A stretch of DNA of 64,000 nucleotides from Spirometra erinaceieuropaei (Eukaryota > Platyhelminthes > Cestoda > Diphyllobothriidea > Diphyllobothriidae). The stretch's first letter is position 1. The number at the start of each line of letters is the position of its first letter. The notes under the pieces were generated by a model. That model worked only from the letters and a program-made list of their open reading frames with translations. It had not been told where the DNA came from and made no database searches. The stretch lies in the NCBI GenBank assembly GCA_902702965.1, contig CACRXP010000011.1:1345045-1409044 (forward strand). Reading direction: 5' to 3'. Made by a program: the position numbers and the translations under genes. Below are positions 15,101 through 27,100 of this stretch, in pieces.

Positions 15101-18100
15101 ACTTCAAGGCTTTCGTTACTGTGTTTATGGAAAGCTACCACTATGCAACCAAAGGTAGCCGTGTCCAAAAGTGCATAGAGGACACGAGAAAGTCTCGAAA
15201 CCTCCCGGGAATTCTGCTATCTGAGACTAACCTACAACCACACTGACTTATTTGTGCTGTTGAAGAATAATGAGTGGAAGTTGTTTTTTTACGTGGGGCG
15301 ACAAATCACGATAAATCAACACTCTCTTACTTCTATTTCGTCGTCTGTTTTTTGTCTCTCAGGGGTATCAACGTGCGCTATCTTAATCGTGTAATAGAAG
15401 CTCTCGCGGAGAAGTCAAATCTTGCCTACCTCCACGTAAGTTGCCTGGCTTTCCTAAAATTGTTTCGTCTGGGCACGGCATTTTTATCGCCGTCAACTTC
15501 CTGGTTATGTCGTAACAACCTTGGATATACCTACGTGACCTACACTTGGTACACGAATATCAGCATCCCCATTACCGTCAACTAACTTCCATCTTCCACT
15601 TGTTTTGCTTGTCTGCAATATCTGCCCATTAAAAGTAAAGTGCTGTTAAGAGGACCCACAACGTAAGCATTGCCCTGACTTTTCGCAGCGTCTGGCCGTC
15701 TCAGAAGTGCTTATCCGATCAACAAAACATATCTTCAAGACGTACGCTCAAGAGGTGGATCCGATGTTTCTCTCGGCTGCCGTTGCGCATTTTCTCAACT
15801 GCTTCCTCACCACATGCCCCAACCTCTCGCCCCTGGCTGGCGTAGACGAGGTAAGTTTGTGTGCCTTCAACTTAGTTGATTTCTATTTAGCTGACTACAG
15901 TTTGCCACACACACAATTGCTCGAGGTATTTGCTCCTGTAACTGCCTGGTTTCCGTGGGCGTGCGCGGCGTCGAATGCCTTTCCGCCTGTTCATCTCTTA
16001 CCTGGTCATTTTCGCCGGCGGCCTGGCCCGCGTGCCCTCGACGCGCGCGCGCGCGCGCGCTCATCAGTCCTGACTAAGCAAGTCCACCGTGGTATTGGGC
16101 GTGCCCTCTGTCGTTGTAATGACCTTAGTGGTAGCTTCATATGTCCTGACCGGGTGGATAAAAGAGGACGGTGAGATACGAGAGAAATCTGTTTACTCCA
16201 CCAACCTGAATAACACGACGTTGAACGTGTTAAGATCCACCTTATTCATTCGACTCTAGAACATCCGGGACTCTGGCGCGATACTTCTGGACTGGCTGTT
16301 TCCTGCACGACAATTCCCTCCTGGGTAAATCCCGAATGTTCGGCCTCCTGCTGGGTGGATGATCTAGCACACGCTGATTGGCTAGCTGGTTTCACGCTCG
16401 CATTTTCCAGCCGGTTTGGTTTGCTGTGTGCCGTGCGTGGCCGCGTTTTCACTTTGCTTTGGCTCGTGCGACATCATTGTGTTTCCTTCTCCACAGCAAG
16501 CTTATAACTATTCTGGCTGCGAATAAACAACTGTGCCTTACAGCGTGGGGAGCATGGGAACCCAGGCAGCGGAAGCGGTTCTTTTAGCTGTCAAGGTCTT
16601 TATTTCCTTCTGTGGAGAAACTCGGTATTAGTACATCGTCTGTTCAATGAAGGCTCGTTCGGCTTCTTACAGTGTGTCCTAAGGGAGTGAGCAACGAGTC
16701 CACCTGCTTGTCTGTTGGAATTTTTTTCCACATGTCGTTGCCGACTGTTTTCCTTTCCACTTGCCTCCTTGAAAACAGCACTTTGTTTGATATTCAGCTT
16801 GTCAGAAAGAGAGAAGAGAGCGTGCCATCAGGTCCCCTGTATTTATAATTATAAAGTAAAGCGGAGGTTTATTCCTCTCGTCGTTGTTTTTGCCCTACAC
16901 GCTACCTTTTGCTTCCCCCAACCTTGCCGCTGGCGTATTCGACACCCAAATACTAGTCTACTGAATATTGAAGCGTAGTGCTTATTGCTGTGACAAAAGT
17001 GTACTTTCTGCTTTGCTTCCATAGCAAGTTCAAAAACTGAAGAACAAGAAGGGCAAGAAACGTGGCGGTAAGCAAACACGCGAGTGTTCCGGTGAGTAAA
17101 AGCCCCAGCCTCTTGTGTTTTCTTAATCTGCATATCCGTGTTTATCGGAGTTATTCATATTTTTTGCGTTTTGATTTATAGAAGACATGTCATGGACAAA
17201 TGAAACCAGTGCCTCGCTGTGGGCTCGCCTGAACAAGGAAGTGAAAGAGTATTATCACATCGACCTTGAGCTGTGAGTCGATTTAGTTTGTAAGGTCGTG
17301 CGAACCTAATCAGTCGAATTTCCTCAATTGCTATCGTTGACGTATGTTCTTAAGCGTATTTACCTACAAATTGCCATGCAAGTCTTCCGTCAGTTGGTCC
17401 TGTGGCTGTTTCTCGAGTTGCGGGGGGTCGAGCTGCTGGGCTACTAGTCGTTGACTTCGTTCTGGCCTTTAATTCGTTAGTGCTTCGCGCAATGCCTTCG
17501 GATCTATTGACAACCAACAGCATCAAATTCACTGTGCCCGGCCTAGCGCTGAATTGTCCCGTCGGCGGCGGAAAAGACTAGGAGTAAGGCCCGCGCCTTC
17601 TACCACGTCAGTTGCAACTGTTGGCAGCGTATCCGGATATCAGTTCTGAGGGAAAAGAAAAAAAGGGAAAAATTAACAATAACAGTCTCATATAGACATA
17701 CTTACAGTGTGTATTTTGATGATGCATGCCCCTGCCACATTGGTCGCGGTAACATAACACAAACAATAACAAACCCTTCATTATACAGGTTATGTGATAT
17801 ATCATACTTGGCAGCACAGGTGCAAGCTGAAAGCCCAGACACGTGTTTCACCGATATTCTGTCGTACCATGACTCAACAGGAAGGGGTTCGGCCCATCAG
17901 TGGTCCCTCCCAGTGCTCCCCATGGGTATCCTGGTAGATACTCCGGCTTTGAAATTGCGTCCTAATTTTCTTTAGAAATTGACCACTGACTTAGAATAAG
18001 TCAGTCTGAACTAGACTTTTTACACTGACCTTTCTTCAAAAAAAGCTTGTAAAGATAGCGCAAAACCGCCTTTTACTTGAAGTTTAAGCCTTAATGAAAT

Positions 18101-21100
18101 TCAACCACATTAGGCGCAGCTGGGGGTTTTCTACACTTCGTAACCGATAATAAGTGTTTCACGGCAGGGGAGTGGGGAATTAACGTTGTACAGGTTTGAA
18201 AGAAAGTTGTGATCGAGCCGCCGCGCTCGAAAACTTGAGCATAATTTTATGTCCAGATGGAAGTCGGTAGGACACCGCACTAGAACCCTCTCCATAATGA
18301 AAGTGGCATTGTGCTAAATTCCATGGAGGTTAGGGTTAGTGTTTGGGTCAGGGTTGGTGTTAGGGTTAGGTTTTGGTATTAAGTACTTCCCCTTGTATTT
18401 GGCGCAGGGCCACCTGCATTACCGAGGCGGGTCCTTATTCCTGTGTCCTACCTGTAAGCCCTATCTCATCTGTGTAGTCCGCCTTATTGCAGCTCGAAGC
18501 TTTTGGATGTTGTGCCACACTTCGCCAACCCACTGGACGTTTACCTCATCTGGAAGTGTGCTCCTTGAAGAGGAAATGACGGCTAGAGTCACATGACAAC
18601 GTTACGTCCCATAATCACCACAGAATGTCGTACTGCATCATGAATCGCCTCTAAGCTTGTTCGCGGTGGTCCTCTGAGTCGCACTAATCTTTCGACTCAT
18701 CTATTCATACCAGTGCTGTTCCTCGTGTACCTACCCAGCTATAGTGCCAACTTATGACAGTTTTAAATGCCTCCAACACGCGTTTGAAAGACAATGTTGC
18801 AAATGATCTGTCTTTCTTGGGTGCATCAAGGAATAAGTGAAAGGCAGAGGTTCCTTTCCACGCCAAAGTTACACCCCATGCGGCACGAACCTGTTTGTTT
18901 TTTTTTTACTTCATAAACCTTTATCCCATTTATCTGCCTCAAAACGCCCACAGGACAAATATTGACGACTTCTGCCAGAAACACGGTGTTTCTCGCACCC
19001 AGATACTTCGCTCTTTTTGCCACTCGGTGGGTATCCAGTTGACCCTTCGGGAGTATTCCCTGCAGCCTCCAAACGGAGCCAAACACCACCAACGCCCCGT
19101 TTTCACCCTTGAGGACGTCACCATGCTGTTCCCATTGGTCAAGCATCTCCACCCACACGCGACTGATGCCTACACCTTCTTTAACACTGGACAGGCCCGC
19201 ATTTCTGCTGGTTACTTACAGGAAGGCTTTGAGCTCATTTCTGAGGCCTTGAACTTGTTGAACACCGTATACGGCCCACTTCATCCGGACATTGGCGCCT
19301 GTAACCGTCTACTTGCGCGTCTCTCCTACGTACTGGGTGAGCATGAGGCGGCGTTACTCTTCCAACAGCGTGCTACGATGATCAGTGAACGCGTGCATGG
19401 TATCGACAGCCCTAGCACGGCCGCGGAATATGTAAGTGGAAGGAGGGTAGTCTGGGTGTCCGACCCAAATCTCCACCCTTTTGGTTTTTTACGCATAAGT
19501 TCCGCGCACGTGCCCAATATCAGGCTATGTCGCACGCCAAGGACGCCGCGACCTCGGCGCTGTCTATCTTGTTGCCATGTATGGTCTCCTTTATTATATT
19601 GCTCTAGGGAGCTGTGCTTTGTAATCTTTTGAAAGAGCTGGAGGACCTGTATTCTTACCGCCATCTCTTAATCTTTCTGCAGATCCATATGGCGCTATAT
19701 TGTTTCGCATGTGGTCACATCCATCCAGCATTCCAATTGCTGTATCGGGCTCGATATCTGGCTCTGTTATGCCACGGTGAAGACCACCCAGAAATCGCTC
19801 AGATTGATGTGAGTTTCCCGTTTTCCAGCCCCTTCGCCTTTCAAACACACCTCTGTAAAGCTGCCTAGTGCGAGGACTGAAACTCAAGACACGGGCTGGT
19901 GCCCTTAACTAGGCTTTGTGGTATAATATCGTTTTCACATGAGAGTACCATACTGACAGGTCGTCAGCGTGGTCCTACCTTAGTTTATAAACTGCGACTC
20001 ATTCTCACATATTCTTCCGACCACCTAAAATAATCCTACTCAATAAAGCACAACGAGTGCGTGCTTATCCATCTCTGACGCAAGGATTTCTAGAATTGTA
20101 GCCACCCTGGTGATTAAACTATTCCTTGGAGTCCTTGGCGTCCAGCCTTTCGGGCGTTCACCAGAGCTTGTTGTCTGTGACAACTAATTATACGTGTGGT
20201 CTGTGTACTGGTTTGTTGTCGTTTGGACGAAGTTCGATCGCTGGGAATGTTGGCGTGCTTGTTTGGCGCTCATTTTGTGGAAAATTACGGTAACAAGTGT
20301 TCTCCTTGAAGAAACGGTATCATTCAGCTTTAAAACGTTTGTAATTATGTGCATTTTAAGATCATGAAATTTCCTTTTAAATAGCTTCGTGTTTGTCCGT
20401 TTACCAATGCTCCGCATGAAGTGCACAGCATAGTCCGTGCCAATTGCGAACTTTTATGGGCAACATATGGCACCTTGATACCATTTGGGAACGTATGGTT
20501 TTTTACTAGGAAAGTGTACAGCTTGTAATTTGGAATTCCTAGATACAGGTGCGACGATAGGTCTAGTTAAGAATTTTTTCGGGAATTAAATGATTTTAAA
20601 GCAGGTTAATGTCCGTTCTTCGGGTGCAAAGTTTGAAGAAGTGAGTTCCAACAAGATTACTATAACGAAATGCATGCTACCGACATTAAAATCACTCTCG
20701 CGTAATCCTTCCTAACCGAAATTACCTTTCAAAACTTCGTTTAATGTTTCGTAGGGTACGTCGCCTGCCATACGTACAATAGCTCGCCTATCTCATGAAG
20801 TGTTAGTCGACTAGAAAGGATGACCCAAGTGGGGCTGTAATATCGATTATCGTGCAGAATAACTCAGAGATATTTTAGTCGCGCCAGGATACCCGCTTTC
20901 CAATGAGCTTCCCATCGGCCGCCTGCAACGACAACACTCGGTAAAAAACAGCTATTCACGTAGAGAAATTTCTCATTAATTCTGGGTGTTCAAATGAATT
21001 CGAGCCTATTTTGTAGGCACACAAATATACTGTTTCGTTTTCATTTGGTAGAAAATTACACCCTCTTCAGATTTTATACTCAAGAAAGGGTATTTTTCTG

Positions 21101-24100
21101 ATTGTGGGATTTTTTAAGACCATGGAATGTACATTTACAAACCATCGTATCTGTCTATATATTAGTGCTGCTTATGAAGTATAACAGTTCAACCGTCGAT
21201 TCCGACGATGCCTACCATGGACCGCACAGCAGGGTAGGCGCAGAGAAGGAAACATACACGTGAATTAGTTTGTGGTGATAGTGGACCTGCGCAGCATCTA
21301 TCGCACTCTAATCTTCCTCTATCTGGACTCGGTATTAAGATGACCGATGGCGGGAGAAAGCGCAGGTGATTAGCTCGGCGTGAGCCTGCACCTAGGTGTG
21401 CCACCACACCCCACGGTCCACGCACAACGGACCGGGATTTCACACAACAAGAAGGGGCGGGATTGGGAGATTGGGGGAGATTGCTGATTGGAGATAAGAA
21501 CAGCCCGTCTGCTCGGGCCACACACATAATCCGCCGGCCTGCACAAACACCAGGATTTCACGCAAAGAGGACGGACTTTTTAGATCTCACATGCAGTAGA
21601 GACGCCACGTGGACAAGGAGCCGAGAAACGCACTTCTCACTTACGCGAGATGTGCCTACCTCGTGCCTGCGGTGTGTGATGTTGGTGTCCGTGTGGTGCA
21701 TGTATTAATGCGGAAGTGTGTTCTGATGAGATCGGGTCTGTGGTAATTTACTGCAGCTTTTCACGAAGACGCATGTGACCGAATAGGTCCATGCAATGGC
21801 GGAATTTGCGTGGACAGTGCAGACGTTTGAGACGGTGACGATGGGTGTATGTTGGTGCTTCAGACACTCGTTCGCCAGTCTCTGCACGATGCATTAACAA
21901 ATGGCCTACGAGGTCGAAGCGTGGTGTGCACGTGCGGTGGCCATGCAGGCAGGATAGTTTGAGAGCTGCTAAGTCGGTGGTGATGATGACGCCAATGCTA
22001 GTGCTGGTCGCGCTGTTGGAAGAGGATTTGACAGTGCTGGAGATGGGAGAGTTGTTGGATGTGCAAGGTGGGCTTTGTTTGTCGATATTGCGGTGAAATA
22101 CGGCTGTTGTGGATACGCACGTGGCCAAACATGTCCACTTGCTGAGTGAACGTGGGTGGGCAGTGCGGACAGTGGAGGCGGATGCGGCAAGAGCATGTGG
22201 GGTTCCCGGCGTTGGTGTGCCGGTCACAGTGCGATGGATTCGCAAGTGACCTAACAGTTCGGTGTGTGACATGAATGTGCAATCACAATGACGAATGGTG
22301 GCGATGGAGTCCACCTTGCTGGTGGCAGGGGAAGGTAGTGCTGAAGGTCATGGTTGGCGGAGCGTCGGGAGTGGTCTCATCGATGGTTGGTTAGAAGTCT
22401 AACGCCTCTAACCACTGACCCACGGGCTCCTTGTCCTGCCGGTTGCGATCGTTCTTTAGAGTGACCTTGTGACGGCGTGCTTGTCCTTCTTGTCGAGCAC
22501 TCGTAGCGACATCCTCATTGAAGAGTCGTTTGGGTAATCGTTCATCGTCCATCCTCATGAGGTGGCTGCTCCACCGCGGTTGCAGTTGCCTCAGCATGGC
22601 GTGGATGATGATGATTCCGGTCCGTTCCAAGATTTCTGTGTCCGGGGACCTCGTTTTGCCACCTCAGCATTAGTATTCTACGGAGACAGATTAGGTGGAA
22701 GTGATTGAGATTCCTGGCTTGATTAAACTGATGGTCCATGTCTCCGCCTAGTATACTTGGCTTGTCAGTACTACCGCCCTGTTTGGTGTTGAGGTGGATA
22801 CCGTAACTATTTCACGACGAGTTCTGCAACCGGTCGAATGCCTGGCTGGCTTTGGAGATCCGATGGACCTTGTCGTTGTCGATGTTGACGTTGCGTTAGT
22901 GTCCTACTTAAATAAGCGGACTTGCGTACGGTTTTGGAAATGGTGCCGTTGACAGTGATGCGTTGACGTTGTATTCAGTGTCGGATGACGGCTGATGCAC
23001 GACCACTGTTTTGTCTGCGTTGGTCAGCCCGAAGTTTGGTGTTGCCGGGGGCGAAAAGGCCCATGTTCCGTTGCATGTCCGGTTCTGTCGTCCGCGAAGA
23101 GCAGGTCGTGGACGGTAGTGGTGGAGAGACGCTTTGGAGCCTGCATCCGTCGGCTACCGAGATGGCCGTCGATACTGTAGACAATGAATGTCCCAGGATG
23201 TTTATCGCGATAGGCGTCCATCAGCACGTCCTTGAACATGATACCTCTCGATATACGCTCATTACGTTGACTTCTTTTCTGCAGTTTTGCTTTTAGATCG
23301 GCTACTTAGTAAGTAGGGCTGTCACACGCATATTCTCTTGTTTCTATGTAGTGCCTTTTGTCTAATGAACTGTAGGTTATCGTCCTTCACATTACGCTGA
23401 ATCTGTCTGATCATGCCACTTTTTCTTCCGACCCAGGTGAACATCAGTCTCATGCTGCACGCCGTGGAGCAGTTCGACACCGCCGTAGTTTTCCTCGAGA
23501 ACGCCCTCCGGTTAAGCAAAATGTACTTACCTCATTCTGCTTGCACATTATCGCTCTTGATACCATTTGACCGTTCTTTGCTAAGCTAGAGCACGCAACC
23601 AAACCTTTAACCGCAAACATTCTCCCCCCCCCGCCTCAGATTCTACGGCCCAAAGAGTCTGAAGGTGGCCTTCAACTGCCATCTGCTGAGCCAGACGCAC
23701 GCCTACCGCGGAGACTTCCGCTCGGCACTGGACTTCGAGAAACAACGGTACTCCATCTACAGAGAGCGTTTCGGCGATGACAGCGACTACACCCGTGACA
23801 GCGATGAGTGCCTACGCACTTTGACCACTCAGGCAGTGAACATGGCGCGCCGCTTCCAGCAGTCCGGCACCGCGGCCGCCACCGCTGTTACCAACGGCAG
23901 TGCTACTGGCAGTGCCGCAAATAAGCAGAATTCCCTCCAAGTGGGACGAAGGCCGGGCCAGGAGGGCCACGTGGCGGCCACATCGACTGCCTCATTCCAG
24001 TTGCCCAGCTTCGTCACCATTCTGGATACACTGAATCGCGTGAATGGCATCTTCTACCTTCAACTCAGGTGAAATCGTGTGAAAATCTCGTGCTTAAGTT

Positions 24101-27100
24101 GACGCGAAGTCAACGTTGCCTTATTGTTTTTTATTCGCCCATCTTAGTGTCTGTGTGCGTGCGCACAGAGTCTGCATGAATTAATTGCCGTGCATGCATG
24201 TGGGAAACATTAAATGAGGACTCACGCCGTGCCAGCCGAACTGTGGGTTAGACTGCGGTAGCTCTTTGTTAACGCGGCTGTGCGAGATCTGAGTCCTTGT
24301 GCGGCGGCATGCGTTAGACGGCGACTTCGTGTCACGTCAACTACTGCACTGAATCTGATTGTCAGTCGATTTGAATCGCACAGGCCATTGGGGCATTAGC
24401 GATAGGGGATAGAGAAAGTTCGATCCAACGCCTAAGCCTTTCACTATAGGAAATCTAACGTGCCATGAATCTGTTACAACACGACAGTTGCGTTTTGAGG
24501 TGCTCCCACCTGACGGACATCTCGGTCCTCCTCAGAAATGGGAAACAGACTGCTGCAACTCCTCACGGCACTCCCTCATGTGAGATCCACGAATTCACTT
24601 CCCTTGAAACCCAACGGGTGTGGAATTAAGCACTAGGTCGTGTGTGTGTGGTACGCGTAGACGAACTGTTCAGTTTTCTCAAACACTGCGTCTAGCATGT
24701 CATGGTTGCCATCGGAACACGCCAAGCGTGTGAAGGGGGGTGTATGGCATATGAAGCGCAGGTCCGCCCCACTGTAAACAACTTCATGCTCGAGCCACTA
24801 CTGCGTCTTGTGCGCGACGGTGGTGAACCTCCTATTTCGCCACGACCGAACTATCCTATTGTGTGTGAGTAGTTGTGTGCTCGTCTGCGCCCTCAGCGCA
24901 GGCCGCGCTGGACCATAACAAGAGCCGAGTTGGTTCGTGGCACACGTTAATCGGATGCGCGGTGTCCGCACATCCCGTGATTACTTCCGCACATGGGGGT
25001 GGCGGTGACACACCTAAGTGTAGCCTTCATGCCGCGGCAGCCACTGCGCCCATCTCCAACACCAGCTGAACGTCAAGCTTGGACAACAGACTGGTGCATG
25101 GGAGAGGGAAGAGAGTGCGGCCGACCCTGTGGAATCCATCCTTACGGTATTTTGAGCGCAGTCCTAATTGTAATAAATCTGGCACGCTTGAATCTATCAT
25201 GGATCACTGGGGGTCATGGCTTGGAAGGCTACCAACTGACTGGGTAAGTCGGTCCCCGAGACGACGAGTCAGGCTGCAATTGCTTCGTCGTATAGCCTCC
25301 AAAGCACACCCGCATAGGTGAGATCCGAGCCGCATCCTTCCATTTAAACCTGATGCATCTCTGCGAGGACCAGGTCGTGTGTGAAGTGCGCAGACTGACT
25401 GTTTAACTTTGTCAGCCATTGCGCTCGAGCCCGTCCCCAGCTGGGAAAGGCGAAGTGCGGCAGATGTTCCGGAGGTCGGCAGGAATGTACCTTTGCGCTT
25501 GTAGACAAACTCCCCTAGTAGACATACCAAAACTTACTGTCACGTCGGGGTAATATGCCGGAAGTTGTCTACGAATCCTTTGGATCGCCTAGACCAGAAA
25601 AAAAGCTAGATTAGGCCGTTCACTCCGACTTGGATTCTTGTTCTGGGACAGTGCGCTCGAGTTAGCCGCGACAGCTTCAGCAAAGTGCCATCAGGCAATG
25701 TAAGCCAAATGCGGCGGCAGTCCATGGTACACGCAAGTGAGCTGTTTTTGTCGGCAGGGGGCGAAAAATAACTCTCCGATGGGCATTTTCAGACTTTGCG
25801 AAGTCGTGATCCCTGCCGATTTTTCATTTCGGTGGTTGTGGCTTTTGTCTGAGATCATGGCAGTAAAAGTCTATTGTTGCCTCGTGCATACTTGTCCTGC
25901 CCGCCAAACACTTCGCTAAACATAGCGCAGCTGTTGCCGGAGACAGCGGGTGACTGCTTATGATCAAACCGGTTAAAACCACTATCTTTAATGAGACTCG
26001 TATGCTTTAGCGACTGTGGCACTAAGTCCGCGTTCAGAGGTCGCGGCCCCCAGGAAAATTTACAACCGCTCAATCGAAGAGTTCCTTATTCAAAAGATAA
26101 GCCCCTGCACATGACAATAGGAGAAATCGTTCAGGGTTGGGCAGCATGGTTGGATTAATTATCATATCAGATATTTGGACAAAGATCGGAATAAAAGCTT
26201 TGACAGTGCGGTTGTGGAAGGTAGTATCGACTAAATTTTTATAGGCAAACAAGCAGGTATCTTTCCATGTGCCGTTAACGGGACTTTGGTGCTAAATTCT
26301 CCGCGCCCCTGTTGACTTTCAACTCCCCGATCTACGATCGAAGACCGTCATTTCGTCCATCCGTTCCATTTGCGCAAACCACCACCTGGACTGAGGTGGG
26401 CTGCTTCTTACGTAGACTTAGTCGCCAAAAAACCTTGCGCCATCAACCCCATTCTTGGATTCCATAAGCAGGACGCGGTTAGGACTGCGGGGGTATGATA
26501 CTGGACATTTTACTGCTATGCTCAAGGACACGCAAATTGTGCCGCAACTGGTTAGGATTTTCGTCAATGACAATGAGTGATAGGCTGAACACGTGACACT
26601 TAGACCGTTAAAATACGGTTAAATATTTCCTGTTTTTGAGCCACTGCTTCTGCGCCGCCGCTAGTTTTTACCGCCTCCCCTGCTTTCCCTTGACATTACC
26701 CCGACATCTACGCTTGCTTTCTCTGTCGCTGGAGAAGCCTTATGGACGCTGGTCATCGTCGAGGGATAGATACAGTGACATAGTGAGCCGTATCGCTCTC
26801 ACCGAGGCCCATTTTCATCCTGACTATCTCGTGTTAGACTTTGAAAGCACCTAATCCCCAAAGCCCTCCAGAAAATTTCGGGTGACTTATTTTGCCTTTC
26901 CCATACGAACGGCCTGCCTTCTAGTCGGAGAAACTAGGCCTGACATCATTATAAAATGCAAGCAGCCTCAGAAACAGCCACAGGAAATACGTCTTGTGAA
27001 GCTGTTCATTTTCCCCTCTCATGTTGTGCCTACGACTGTCCCGATTCTTCAGCTGGAGTTCACAGGAATCTGGAAAATTATAAAGGTTTTTTTAGACCTG

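Noticed and set aside
18325..18380. Internal telomere or chromosome-fusion scar
   Set aside because: The same flanks surround the units at 45.2 kb, so it is a dispersed repeat.
18895..19632. A long open frame of 245 codons starting at an ATG
   Set aside because: Only 18954-19431 is the CLU exon; the ATG and the downstream extension run into intron sequence, shown by acceptor and donor sites and loss of family similarity.
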